Shown piece after piece: positions 40,029 through 49,313 of a DNA stretch of 64,000 nt. Position 1 is the first letter of the stretch, and each line of letters begins with the position of its first letter. Made by a program: the position numbers and the translations under genes. The notes under the pieces were generated by a model. It was not told the DNA's origin, did not search any database, and saw nothing but the letters and a program-made list of their open reading frames with translations. The stretch is from Actinomycetota bacterium (GTDB lineage: Bacteria; Actinomycetota; AC-67): contig JBAZZY010000014.1 of the NCBI GenBank assembly GCA_041658565.1, forward strand, positions 5,638 through 69,637. Direction: 5' to 3'.

Positions 40029-40720
40029 GCAGCCATCACATCCGGAGAGGCCAACAACTCGGCGCTCGGCCCCTCGACCGCGACCTCGCCCTTGGCCAGG
40101 ACGTACGCGCGCGACGTGTGCTTGAGCGCGAGGTGCACGAACTGTTCGACGAGCAACACAGCGGTCCCGGACCGATTCACAGCGTCGAGCGCTTCGAACA
40201 ACTGCGTCACGACAATCGGGGCAAGCCCGAGCGACAACTCGTCCACGAGCAGCAGTCGCGGCTTGCTCATCAACGCGCGCGCAACCGTCAACATCTGTTG
40301 CTCCCCACCCGACATCGTCCCTGCCGCCTGACTCGCGCGTTCCCGCAGGCGCGGGAAGATCTCCATCATGCGCTCGATCTGCTCGGCCTCCTCGGCGCGA
40401 TCCTTGCGCCGCGACCAATGTCCGAGCTGGAGGTTCTCCACGACGGTCATCTCGGGAAACAGCTCTCGTCCCTCGGGAAGATGAGCGACGCCCAGATGGA
40501 TCACCTTGTGCGCGGGAAATTTGGATATGAGATGGTCGTCCAACGTGATCGTCCCGCGCGCGGGCGTCAGCAGGCCCGAAATCGCGCGCAAGGTGGTCGT
40601 CTTGCCGGCGCCGTTCGCTCCGAGAAGCGCCACCATCTCACCTTCTTCGACGCGCAGGGTCAGCCCCCGAAGCGCCTGAACCGGTCCGTAGAAGACGTCG
40701 ATGTTGTCCACGTGCAGCAT
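39887..40720 (-). CDS. livF: Branched-chain amino acid-type ABC transporter ATPase LivF
   Basis: This 277-residue ATPase has Walker A GANGAGKTTTLRAI, the signature MSGGEQQMLTVARAL, Walker B RLLLVDELSLGLAP and a LivF-type LPEGRELFPEMTV. LivF pairs with LivG to energise uptake of branched-chain amino acids or similar small molecules. The final 45 residues (AAPSPETPGAKHAVSV, then RASKPAARAPRPKR) are a Pro/Ala/Lys/Arg tail that normal LivF lacks. The ATG overlaps the livHMG stop as TGATG, so it is coupled. Confidence 0.92.
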   Translation of the reverse strand: MLHVDNIDVFYGPVQALRGLTLRVEEGEMVALLGANGAGKTTTLRAISGLLTPARGTITLDDHLISKFPAHKVIHLGVAHLPEGRELFPEMTVVENLQLGHWSRRKDRAEEAEQIERMMEIFPRLRERASQAAGTMSGGEQQMLTVARALMSKPRLLLVDELSLGLAPIVVTQLFEALDAVNRSGTAVLLVEQFVHLALKHTSRAYVLAKGEVAVEGPSAELLASPDVMAAYLGEAAPSPETPGAKHAVSVAPGGTTRAEKPLRASKPAARAPRPKR

Positions 40721-43700
40721 CAGGCGACCCCCACCGGTTCCACCACGGGCTCGCCCAGATACGCAGCGATCACCTCCGGGTGACGCTGCACGGCGGCCGG
40801 TGGCCCCTCGGTCAGCATCCTCCCTTGCGTGAGTACGTACATGTAGTCCGACACCGCGGTCACCATACGAACGTCATGCTCGATGAGCAGCACGGAGACC
40901 CCCAGCGCGCGCGCGCCGAACACGACCTCGGCGAGGCGATCGGTCTCGGCCTCGTTCAACCCCGACGCGGGTTCGTCGAGCATGACCAAGCGCGCGCCCG
41001 TGACGAGCGCGCGCCCCAACTCGACCATTCGCAGCACGCCGAATGGCAGCCCGCGCACACCACTCGCGGCGTATTCCTCCAGTTGCAACAAGCTCAAGAT
41101 CTTGCGTACACGATCGCGCGCCGCGCGCTCCGCCGCCAGCGTCGCCGGCCCCGCGGCAAGGTTGGAGAACACACCCGAGTTGTTGTGCATGTGCGTTGCG
41201 ACAAGCAGGTTGTCGAACACCGTCAACTCGGAGAAGAGCTGCAGCACCTGGAATGTCCGCGCGACCCCGAGGCGCGCGCGCAAGTGCGGCGGAAGAGACG
41301 TTGCGTCGCGCCCGTAAAGCATCACGCGGCCGGCAGACGGATCATTGAGGCCAAGAATGGCATTGAACAATGTCGTCTTCCCCGCGCCGTTCGGACCAAT
41401 CAAGCCGACGATCTCACCTTCGCGTACCGACAGAGAGGCTCCGCTCACGGCCGTCAGCCCACCGAACCGGACGGTGACGCCGTCGACCTCCAGGATCATC
41501 CGGCGGGCCGAGCGGTCGGAGTCGAGCATCGGCGCGGCGCGCGCGCGCAGGACGAGGCCGGGCGAGGGCGGGGCGGATACGTCGAGAGCAGACGACACAG
41601 GCGGGTGCAACTCCCCCTGAACGGGAACGGCACCATCCGCCCGGCCGTTGGTCGAACCGTCGGCTCCGAAAGCGCCCTCGGACGGCGGGGTCGCACCGGA
41701 AGGCTCGGAGATCGGGGAAACTTCTTCGAAAGCATTGGCGAACCAATCGTCGTGACGCCCGTTCTTCCCGTGGGGGGAGAGCGCGCGTCCGGAGAGCGAC
41801 GCAGCCAGGCGCGCGCCGACCGCGCCGAGCGCGCGGTTCACGCGCGCGCCCACCGGCAATCGCGCGACAAGCGCGCGCGCTCGCTCGAAGACAGCACGAA
41901 GCGAGACAGCACGAAGCAAGGCAGCACCGAATGGCGCCGTGCGTCGGCCCTGCGCCGCGCCCCCAGTCGAACCACGCGCGGCGACGGAACCGCCGCCGAA
42001 AGCGCGCCCGAGTCCCTTGGCGCGCTGCGACGCCGTGCCAATCGCGGTTCCAATCGCCGCGAGTCCGCCCGGATACGCCAGCAGCACTACAGCCAGTAGC
42101 GCAGCCGACACCATCTCCAGCCAGCCCGAGAGAGCACTCACGCGGAAGAAGACCTCGTTGAGCGCGGCAAACAGCCCACCGGCCGCAAGCGCCCCGCCGA
42201 GGCTGCCGAGTCCCCCCACCACCGCGATCGCAAGGAACTGGAGCGACATCGTGAACATGAACTGCGACGGCACGACCGTTCGCTGGTCGATCATGAGCAG
42301 GTTCCCCGCCAGCCCCGCCAGGGCGCCGGACACGGCGAAGGCGATCAGCTTCGTCCGCACCACGTCGATCCCAAGCGAAGCCGCGGCCATCTCCGACCCC
42401 CGAACGGCAAAGAACGCGCGCCCTGTCTTGGTGTCGCGGAGACTTGCCAACGAGAACACCGCAACCACCGCGACACCCGCCATCATGTAGAACAGCGTCC
42501 GGCGGCTCGTGAAGTCGAACGAAGGGAACCCCCCCTCAGCACCCAGGCGCTGCTCGGGGATCGTCGAACTGCCGGCGCTCGCGCCAAGCCAAGGCGACCG
42601 AAACAGGAAAGAGTCGCACATCCACGCAAAAATGAGCGTCGCCACCGCCAGATACAAGCCGCGGACGCGGAGCGCCACCGCGCCCAAGAGCGACGCGGCA
42701 AGGGCCGAAACGGCAGCGGCGGCGATCATGTTCGCGGGGAAACCCAAGTGGAACCCCCGCGCGACGAGCCCGGTCGTAAACGCAGAGATCCCGACGAAGC
42801 TCGCCTGGCCGAGCGAAATCTGCCCGACCCATCCGGTGAGCACGACCAGCGAGGCGGCGACGAGCGCCAACTCGACCGCGAGCAGGCTGGACCCGAGCAC
42901 CGAGTACGGAACCACCCAGGGCCAGACGACCAAAACCGGCACAGCGACGACGAGGGCGCGGGTGAGTGCGTGTGACCCGCCGGCCCGTACGGGCCGCGCG
43001 GTCGACCCAAGCCCCGCATCGGAGTCCTGTGCCCCGGAAAGCCGGCGCCCGCGCGTGGCCATGACGACGAGAGCGAGGATGGTGAGCACAAGCTGCGGTG
43101 ACCCCGAGAACCGCAGGACCGAGCCGACGAGCGGAAGCCTGGAGAAATACGGCACCAGCCCGAAGCTCAAGCCGGCGATCGCCGACCCGGCGAGCGCCCC
43201 CGGCAGGCTCTCCAACCCTCCAATGAGCGCGGCGACGAACGCCGGCAGTACCTGCAGCGACAGGTTGTACGGATCCAGGTTCGTGACCGCCGCCAGCATG
43301 ATTCCGGCGAGCCCGGCAAGACCACCGCCCAGCGCCCACGCACCGGCCGCCGCCAGATCCGGATCGATCCCCATGAGTGAGGCAGCCCGTCGGTTCTGAG
43401 CGGCGCCCCGCATCGCAAGTCCAACCTGAGTTCGCTTGAAGAACGTGAACAGAGTCGCCGACACCACGACACCGGTCAGAAAGAGCCCAATCTCGCCCGA
43501 CCGGATCCCGCTCGCCCCGACTCGGATCGTCCCTCCTGGGAACACCTGCGGAGCAAGCAGCGGTGTCGTCCCCCAGATCTTCGCCGCGAGCGCGATAAGA
43601 AGACCCGTGACTGCGACGGTGCCGACCGTCTGAGCGGTCGGGCCTTGCGCGCGCAGCCGCCGCACGAAGATTCGCTCGACGGCGATGCCCAAGGCGGCGC

Positions 43701-43911
43701 CGGCGGCAACCCCGATCGGAAGCGCAACTCCGATCGGTAGGCCGGCGTTCGTCATCGCGTGCACAAGGTACGCGGGGATCATCGCCATCGCCCCGTGCGC
43801 GAGGTTCAGCACTCGGGATGAGCGGTAGATCACCGAGATTCCGAGGGCGAAAATCGCGTACGCGCCGATAAGCGGAATCGACAGCAATACATAGGTAAAG
43901 ATCTCGGGCAT
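40720..43911 (-). CDS. LivH-LivM-LivG triple fusion (two permeases and an ATPase)
   Basis: This 1063-residue protein joins three subunits that are normally separate. Residues 1 to about 290 are LivH (VIYRSSRVLNLAHGAMAMIP, GLPIGVALPIGV). Residues about 310-620 are LivM (GWVGQISLGQASFVGISAFT, VRGLYLAVATLIFAWM, DTKTGRAFFAVRGSEMAAASL). A Ser/Ala/Arg-rich linker (about 625-800) follows, partly encoded by a 15-bp repeat. Residues 805-1063 are LivG (GPNGAGKTTLFNAI, signature-like LPFGVLRMVELGRAL, VMLDEPASGLNE). The frame has no stop between parts. It would form the transporter with LivF and the binding protein next door. Confidence 0.9.
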   Translation of the reverse strand: MPEIFTYVLLSIPLIGAYAIFALGISVIYRSSRVLNLAHGAMAMIPAYLVHAMTNAGLPIGVALPIGVAAGAALGIAVERIFVRRLRAQGPTAQTVGTVAVTGLLIALAAKIWGTTPLLAPQVFPGGTIRVGASGIRSGEIGLFLTGVVVSATLFTFFKRTQVGLAMRGAAQNRRAASLMGIDPDLAAAGAWALGGGLAGLAGIMLAAVTNLDPYNLSLQVLPAFVAALIGGLESLPGALAGSAIAGLSFGLVPYFSRLPLVGSVLRFSGSPQLVLTILALVVMATRGRRLSGAQDSDAGLGSTARPVRAGGSHALTRALVVAVPVLVVWPWVVPYSVLGSSLLAVELALVAASLVVLTGWVGQISLGQASFVGISAFTTGLVARGFHLGFPANMIAAAAVSALAASLLGAVALRVRGLYLAVATLIFAWMCDSFLFRSPWLGASAGSSTIPEQRLGAEGGFPSFDFTSRRTLFYMMAGVAVVAVFSLASLRDTKTGRAFFAVRGSEMAAASLGIDVVRTKLIAFAVSGALAGLAGNLLMIDQRTVVPSQFMFTMSLQFLAIAVVGGLGSLGGALAAGGLFAALNEVFFRVSALSGWLEMVSAALLAVVLLAYPGGLAAIGTAIGTASQRAKGLGRAFGGGSVAARGSTGGAAQGRRTAPFGAALLRAVSLRAVFERARALVARLPVGARVNRALGAVGARLAASLSGRALSPHGKNGRHDDWFANAFEEVSPISEPSGATPPSEGAFGADGSTNGRADGAVPVQGELHPPVSSALDVSAPPSPGLVLRARAAPMLDSDRSARRMILEVDGVTVRFGGLTAVSGASLSVREGEIVGLIGPNGAGKTTLFNAILGLNDPSAGRVMLYGRDATSLPPHLRARLGVARTFQVLQLFSELTVFDNLLVATHMHNNSGVFSNLAAGPATLAAERAARDRVRKILSLLQLEEYAASGVRGLPFGVLRMVELGRALVTGARLVMLDEPASGLNEAETDRLAEVVFGARALGVSVLLIEHDVRMVTAVSDYMYVLTQGRMLTEGPPAAVQRHPEVIAAYLGEPVVEPVGVA
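41889..41933 (-). repeat. 15-bp tandem repeat in the LivM-LivG linker
   Basis: AGACAGCACGAAGCG (41889-41903) is followed by AGACAGCACGAAGCA (41904-41918) and a third, degenerate copy (41919-41933). The unit is a multiple of three, so the frame is kept. On the coding strand it gives the LRAVS-LRAVF stretch of the linker. It probably arose by slippage. Confidence 0.75.
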
Positions 43912-43919
43912 GCGCGCGC

Positions 43920-45359
43920 CTAATCCGTTCCGCGTTGGGGAGTCGGATCGGTGACGATTTGCCCGCTGCGCCAGCCGCTAAACGATCCCTTGTACTGCAT
44001 CGTGAAGGCCTGCATGGTCGCGTTCGCGAAATGGTCCTTCGGTGACCATTTGAGGGTCGGTTGAATCGTAAGCCCCGTGGAGAGGCGGGTGGAATCCAGG
44101 ACTGCTCGGAGCGCGTCGCGCGTCAGCTTCGGACCCACCCGTTTCAGCGCGTCGACCAGCAAGAGCATCCCGACGTAGCCGCCCTGCGTGAACGCGTTGT
44201 ACTCGTCTGCCCCCGGCGCAGTCGTCTTGAGGTCCGAAACGTACTTCTTGACCGCGGGGTCGTTCGCGTACTCCTCAATCGGCCCCTTGAAGGAGGTCCA
44301 CACCATCATCTGGTCGCAAGCAGCCTGGCAGCCCTTTCCGAAAGCCCACGTGAACAACGGTTGCGCCGCACCGATTCCCTTCGCGACGTCCTTGGGAGTA
44401 GGCACCCCTGTTGTCGCCATCCAGGTCAGCGCCGTCGTCGGCTCGAGGAACATCGCGATGAAGTCGGCGCCGGCCTTGGAGAACTCCTGCACTTGCGTCG
44501 CGTAGCTGGGCTGACCGGCCTCAACCCCGCAGTAGCGACGCTGGCAGTTGTTGTTGGTGTTGTATCCATCAACGTCGCGACCGGTGAGCCGCTTGACCTC
44601 GTTGTTGTAGGCCAAGGCGGCCTCCGAGCCGAACTTATAGTTCTTGTCGAAAACGATGCCGAAGGCCTTCGCCCCGCGAGAGTGCGCGTCGCGAGCCATG
44701 ATCCTCGCGGAAGACACCGTGGCGGCCGCCACCGGCCACACCCACGGCTCACGATATTGGTCGATCACCATTCCGTCGGTCCCGACCACAGGGATTCTCG
44801 CCTTGTTGATGTCACCATTCTTGATGACGACCTGCAAGCCTTCGGACGACGGAACCACCGGCAGGTCGAAGTACCCTTCCTTGATGAAGTTCCGGATGTA
44901 CCCGGCACCGCGCTGCGGTTCCCACCCGTCGTCGACATACTTGATCTCGAGCTGACGCCCGCAGATCCCCCCCTCACGGTTGACGGCATTGCGCACCGCC
45001 TCCATCCCGTACTCGACCTCACCGAGGAATGCGGCGCCGATGCCCGAGTGAACCACCGTTGTAGCCATCTTGATCGAGTCACCGGTGACCCCCGGGGCAG
45101 TCGCGCCACCGTTGCGCCCGGATTCGCACTCCAGTTTCTCGCCGGTCGGGGATGTACTGGTCGGCGTTGGGCCCATCGATGGAAGAGGCCCGCCGTAGGA
45201 GGGCTCAATAGTGGGCGAAACATACAGCGGGTCGTCGGGGCCTGCTACCGAAACTCTCTCCGTGCGCGGCGCCACCTGAACCGCCGAGAATGCTCCCACC
45301 AGAACGCCGACGACGAAGATCGCGGTCAGCTTGAAAGCCGACGATGACGGCTGCGACAT
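43920..45359 (-). CDS. Extracellular ligand-binding receptor (LivK-like periplasmic-binding protein)
   Basis: This 479-residue protein has an N-terminal transmembrane anchor (about 9-30, FKLTAIFVVGVLVGAFSAV) without a lipobox cysteine. It is followed by a type I binding-protein fold: GDSIKMATTVVHSGIGAAFL, AVNREGGICGRQLEIKYVDD, PVVPSSEGLQVVIKNG and KAFGIVFDKNYKFGSEAA. It probably captures an amino acid or related small ligand for the LivHMG/LivF transporter. The ATG at 45359 overlaps the upstream stop as TGATG, and its stop is 8 nt before the permease gene. Confidence 0.88.
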   Translation of the reverse strand: MSQPSSSAFKLTAIFVVGVLVGAFSAVQVAPRTERVSVAGPDDPLYVSPTIEPSYGGPLPSMGPTPTSTSPTGEKLECESGRNGGATAPGVTGDSIKMATTVVHSGIGAAFLGEVEYGMEAVRNAVNREGGICGRQLEIKYVDDGWEPQRGAGYIRNFIKEGYFDLPVVPSSEGLQVVIKNGDINKARIPVVGTDGMVIDQYREPWVWPVAAATVSSARIMARDAHSRGAKAFGIVFDKNYKFGSEAALAYNNEVKRLTGRDVDGYNTNNNCQRRYCGVEAGQPSYATQVQEFSKAGADFIAMFLEPTTALTWMATTGVPTPKDVAKGIGAAQPLFTWAFGKGCQAACDQMMVWTSFKGPIEEYANDPAVKKYVSDLKTTAPGADEYNAFTQGGYVGMLLLVDALKRVGPKLTRDALRAVLDSTRLSTGLTIQPTLKWSPKDHFANATMQAFTMQYKGSFSGWRSGQIVTDPTPQRGTD

Positions 45360-48043
45360 CAAGACCCTCCACTCAAAAGACGGACAAGCTCGCGACGCCG
45401 CCAAACCGAAGCCCCGGCGGCACCGAAGAGGGCAAAGACCAGCGACACCAGGAACGCCTGCTTGGGCGAGCGCACAAGCAACAGGGCCGTGCGAAGCACC
45501 CTGTAAGGCAAAGGACCGTCGAACACCTCGTCGGTGCGCTCGAAATGCTCACCCAAAACCGAGGGAATCCGACCGAGGATCGGGGTCGGACCCGACGGCG
45601 TGGGCGCAGGTGACGGCTGGATCCCCCCGGCGGTGCGAGGACGGACCCAGTAGATCGAGGAGAGGTGAACGGCGGCGAGCTGCACATGGAGGCGCGACTT
45701 CTCCGCGTAATCGTTGAACACCATCACCTCGAGACCCGGCACGGCCTCGGAGCTTTCGTTCTCCATGGTCAACCTGTCCACATAGTCGGCTTCGCTCTTG
45801 GCCACGCTCGCGAACGCACCCCCGCGGGTAGCCTGGATATCGGCGGTCGGAAGGATGATTCGCATCTTCAGGCTGGCATTGTCGTTTACGGCCTTGGCAA
45901 GGGACTCCAGCGAGCACTCCTTCGGGCAGCGGAACTTCTCTGCCCCGGCCCCGTCCCGAAGGACGACGTCCTCCAGGACGCGCGTCCAGGATGCGCGTGC
46001 GGTGCCCGGTCGGCCGTACGCCGCCACCGTCGCCGTGGCCGTCACGCGGCCGATGGACAGCTCGGCGCCGCCGGGTGCCGTGATGTGAATACCCCGCGCG
46101 GTCGTCGATGCTTCGGCCAGCATCCCGCGCTCGGCGTCCCGGCGCGCCGAGGAGGAGAACTCCGAGGACCCGACCAACAGCCCGTCGATCGCCGACCGAC
46201 CGACGCTCGCCGAGGCCGACCCGTACATCTTCTCCAAATCACAGCGAACCGACGAGGCCGCACCACCGGGCTCCTCGCCCCCGGGTGAGGGTTCCGTCGG
46301 CGTCCCGCCTCCATCCAAACACGACTTCGCCGGCCACGGCCACTCGGCCGCCGCCACCGCCTGCCCCCCCGCACCACCCGCGGCTCCGGCCGTATCCACG
46401 ATTGTGTTTCGGCGGCTGCGCCACTCGTTTTCCGTCAAAGGGTCCGGAGCCACCGCTTGTGCGGCGGCGCCGACGCTGACATTGCGCACGTCCAGCCTCG
46501 GCACGTTCGCCGCGGTGAGACTGCGGTCCCCCGGAGATACGCCCGCGCCGGCCACTATTGGACGTACGATCGAGTTGTTGTCCATCGGGCGCCGCACGGG
46601 CTCGCTGGCGCCACCCCAGCCTCCAACGAGGCTCGCGCGCGCGCCGAACCCGCCGACGGCACCGGCCCACCCGGAGGTAGTCGCGGCGCTCTCGGGGACG
46701 TCGACGGTCAGACAGTCCCAGCAAGGGGGTGGTGGCGGGACCGTGACCGCAGATCGGTCGGCAAAGACGGCCACCCGCATTCGTCCCGCCGGGTTCCTGG
46801 CCACGACATACGCGAAGTGCGTCACCGGATCAAACGCAATCGGCCCGGCGCCCAGCGTCCGCAAGGAAATCAGCTTGCCTTGCGACACAGGCGTTGTTCT
46901 GCCGTCGGCCAAGACCACGTTTTCGAAGTCGGCCCGCATCAGGACGTGGCCGGATACCGCGTCGACGCCCAGGGCAGACGCGTATTCGCTCTGGGCCGGA
47001 ATGAATCCCACCCAGGCCGACAATCTGCCGTCGAACACCGCCGCGCCGGGAGTGGACGCAGACTGGCTCAGGACGAACATCCGCTCGGCTCCCGGGTCGA
47101 ACACCGCCAAGCCGTTCAGGCCCTGCCCACTCATGTATGAACCCGAAACCGGATACGTCTCCACCGGGAATCCCAAGGCCTCGACGTCATCGGCGTCCGG
47201 ATCTACCCAGATCCGCAGCAGGGCCGACTGCCCGGGAGAGCGAATGGCCGCGCCACCCTGAAGCTCGGGACGAATGCACGCCAGGAAAACGGCTCGGCCA
47301 TTCTTGACCGGGAAGAGGCCGACACCGACGCCGGAAGAGGCCATGGGAAAAAGACACTCGCGCGTCATGGGTCGCTTCCACACCGGCTGGGCGCCGGGAT
47401 TCGCGTCGTCGAGCGAGAGCAAGATCGAAGGCATTACCGGCGGAGTGACTAAGTTAGTTGAAACCGGCTTGATATACGGGCTCCCGAGGTTCCCGGCGAC
47501 GTAGAGACGGTGGTCCTTGGCCACGCGGGCAATGCCCAGAGCAAACAGGCTCGGTACCATAAGCCCGAGATTCCACACCTGGGGACGAAACTTCATCGTC
47601 TCCAAGTCGAACAGACGGATCAAGGCGCATTGGTGGCAACCGGTCTCTTCCCCGTTCAAATCATGGTCCAGGATCCAGGCGAGGCGAAGATCCGAATCAA
47701 CGACCGCCGTGTACGGGCCGATCTGCCCGGATTCCAGGTGAAACGCGACACTGCGAAGGGGCTCGGGAAAACTACCGCTAAGGTCAAACTCCGTTAGCCG
47801 CCCGGCGTGCTGGACATACAGACGGCGGTTGACCCAATCCGTCATAACGACCTTGGGCGAGGTGACAACACTCTCGTCGGCGGGAAGCCATCCCAGCATA
47901 GATAGGGAACCCGAGTCCGCGCGCGCGGGCGCCGGAACCAAGCCCCCCAGCACAATCGCAAGCGCCACTACCCCGACGACACCCCGACGCACACGCCGAC
48001 GCACACTCCCCATGCGCGAGCAAGCCGATGGCGCCGCGCGCAT
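45359..48043 (-). CDS. Surface protein with propeller-like N-terminal part and C-terminal transmembrane anchor
   Basis: This 894-residue protein has a signal peptide (RRGVVGVVALAIVLGGLVPAPARA), an N-terminal region of repeating VVDSDLRLAWILD, RLYVAGNLGSPYI and VFDPGAERMFVLSQS phrases that resemble seven-bladed propeller or SMP-30-like folds (about residues 25-430), then a Pro-rich CWDCLTV linker, a mixed central part and a C-terminal helix (about 862-880, FLVSLVFALFGAAGASV) followed by RRRE. So it is exported and anchored. The ATG at 48043 begins 5 nt after the stop of the upstream gene. No family is recognised; the stop is coupled to the binding protein gene. Confidence 0.72.
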   Translation of the reverse strand: MRAAPSACSRMGSVRRRVRRGVVGVVALAIVLGGLVPAPARADSGSLSMLGWLPADESVVTSPKVVMTDWVNRRLYVQHAGRLTEFDLSGSFPEPLRSVAFHLESGQIGPYTAVVDSDLRLAWILDHDLNGEETGCHQCALIRLFDLETMKFRPQVWNLGLMVPSLFALGIARVAKDHRLYVAGNLGSPYIKPVSTNLVTPPVMPSILLSLDDANPGAQPVWKRPMTRECLFPMASSGVGVGLFPVKNGRAVFLACIRPELQGGAAIRSPGQSALLRIWVDPDADDVEALGFPVETYPVSGSYMSGQGLNGLAVFDPGAERMFVLSQSASTPGAAVFDGRLSAWVGFIPAQSEYASALGVDAVSGHVLMRADFENVVLADGRTTPVSQGKLISLRTLGAGPIAFDPVTHFAYVVARNPAGRMRVAVFADRSAVTVPPPPPCWDCLTVDVPESAATTSGWAGAVGGFGARASLVGGWGGASEPVRRPMDNNSIVRPIVAGAGVSPGDRSLTAANVPRLDVRNVSVGAAAQAVAPDPLTENEWRSRRNTIVDTAGAAGGAGGQAVAAAEWPWPAKSCLDGGGTPTEPSPGGEEPGGAASSVRCDLEKMYGSASASVGRSAIDGLLVGSSEFSSSARRDAERGMLAEASTTARGIHITAPGGAELSIGRVTATATVAAYGRPGTARASWTRVLEDVVLRDGAGAEKFRCPKECSLESLAKAVNDNASLKMRIILPTADIQATRGGAFASVAKSEADYVDRLTMENESSEAVPGLEVMVFNDYAEKSRLHVQLAAVHLSSIYWVRPRTAGGIQPSPAPTPSGPTPILGRIPSVLGEHFERTDEVFDGPLPYRVLRTALLLVRSPKQAFLVSLVFALFGAAGASVWRRRELVRLLSGGS

Positions 48044-48048
48044 AATGA

Positions 48049-48540
48049 TCAACACCCCGGCGGGGCTAGGGTGCACTTGTCCAAACGGTAGTGCGCCCCC
48101 CGATCCGTCCGGTCAGGGCCTCCGATCCTTAGCACGACGTAGGTCCCCGAAGCGATGAACCTGTATGGACTTGCCGTCGTTGCCTCCCCTTTTCGATCAG
48201 GTGACGATACGGAAGTTGCCTCGCAGGACTGAACCTGCGCGAGACTGACGTGCCCGGAGGCACCCCCGGAGTCCCATGAAGTCACCGTCAAGCGCATCCT
48301 TGATCCGGAGTACTCCTTGATCCTGATCAACGCCTCGTCGACGGCGTCGGTATGGTTCGCGCTCGCCGCGCAGCCCTGGGCCGTGAACGCCAAGTGCTCG
48401 GGCATTCGCGCAAAATTCGCCCAGCCACCGACAAGAAGGCTGCCCTCGGCGACCTTGGTGGCCGTAGCCGTCGCCGGCTGGGGCAGCGCGACCAAAAGCG
48501 CCGCGGCGGCCAGCACGGCGCTGATTAAGTGACGTCTCAT
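48049..48540 (-). CDS. Small secreted protein of unknown function
   Basis: This 163-residue protein has a clear signal peptide (MRRHLISAVLAAAALLVALP, cleavage near ATA-TATK). The mature part contains ALIRIKEYSGSRMRLTVTSW and ends CTLAPPGC, with four cysteines in total, so two disulfides are possible. The start at 48540 has GAAGGAGAAG upstream. It is co-directional with and 5 nt from the propeller surface protein. No family is recognised. Confidence 0.7.
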   Translation of the reverse strand: MRRHLISAVLAAAALLVALPQPATATATKVAEGSLLVGGWANFARMPEHLAFTAQGCAASANHTDAVDEALIRIKEYSGSRMRLTVTSWDSGGASGHVSLAQVQSCEATSVSSPDRKGEATTASPYRFIASGTYVVLRIGGPDRTDRGAHYRLDKCTLAPPGC

Positions 48541-48681
48541 GCGTCTTCTCCTTCGCTCCCGCGCCCCAAGGGCGGCTCTCGGCCCCACATACGCGCGCAC
48601 CCCCCGCAAGGTTGCACGACTCGGGCACACTTTTCCGCTTCTTTCACCTTCCGCCGGCCCGCAGACACGCGGCGAGCGCGC

Positions 48682-48710
48682 CGGGGCGGGAAATCCAACT
48701 TCCCGCCCCG
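48682..48710 (-). terminator. Hairpin between two secreted protein genes
   Basis: CGGGGCGGGAA (48682-48692) and TTCCCGCCCCG (48700-48710) form an 11-bp perfect stem with a 7-nt loop. It lies 31 nt past the stop at 48741 on the minus strand. There is no T-run, so termination is only suggested. Confidence 0.55.
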
Positions 48711-48740
48711 CGCGCGCCCGCGCGCTGGAAACCTCTTGGA

Positions 48741-49178
48741 TCAGGCGCCGGCGCCCGTCCCGGCGACCTGCGCCACGACCTTCTTGGCCGTTCCGCCGGG
48801 CACACAGCCATCGACGTTGTCGGGCACGAATGCCGCCTCCGCGTCGTAGTGGTCCCCGTCGATCTCTGCCGAGATGATGGCGGTCGTGCCGACCCGGGAC
48901 CAGAAGAACGTGCCGTCGTGGCTTCCGATAGACAGGGTCCCAGCCGCCGTGCCGAGGGAGCAATCCGCGGCCTCCCAGTAGGTGAAGTCGGCCGTCATCG
49001 TCCCTGAGATGGTCCCGGTCGCCGAGCCCAAGAACGTGCCGGAGCAGTTGCCCTCCGGACATGGGAACGGATCGAGCGTTGCCACGCCGGTGAAGGCGAT
49101 GGCCTGCTGCGCGTGGGCCGGGGGCGAGACGGCGAACACGGCCACAAGCAACATTGCTGCAGCGATGAACTTCCTCAT
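48741..49178 (-). CDS. Small secreted protein of unknown function
   Basis: This 145-residue protein has a signal peptide (MRKFIAAAMLLVAVFAVSPP, AHA cleavage). The mature part begins QQAIAFTGVATLDPFPCPEG and contains NCSGTFLGSATGTISGTMTA and HDGTFFWSRVGTTAIIS. This is a glycine/threonine-rich beta-type composition like the 54353-54853 product. The start at 49178 follows GGAGGAAGA. It lies 135 nt from the divergent response regulator gene. The role is unknown. Confidence 0.7.
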   Translation of the reverse strand: MRKFIAAAMLLVAVFAVSPPAHAQQAIAFTGVATLDPFPCPEGNCSGTFLGSATGTISGTMTADFTYWEAADCSLGTAAGTLSIGSHDGTFFWSRVGTTAIISAEIDGDHYDAEAAFVPDNVDGCVPGGTAKKVVAQVAGTGAGA

Positions 49179-49313
49179 TCTTCCTCCTTCGGTCTTCCCG
49201 GCCACCGGATGCCCGGCCCGGGACAACACACCTTGCCTGTTGCCCCGCGGCGCACTTGTACGCTCACCCCCTCTTTAGCTCCCGCGCCGCGCGTGCCTGG
49301 GTTTGTATGCCCT

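Noticed and set aside
40780..42099. 439-codon plus-strand open frame opposite LivG and the linker
   Set aside because: The LivG motifs are on the minus strand; the plus frame is a shadow.
40720..43911. Frameshift or missed stop joining three liv genes
   Set aside because: The frame stays open through a normal-composition linker and all three domains are in the same frame, so a true fusion is the simpler reading; confirmation is listed in the findings.
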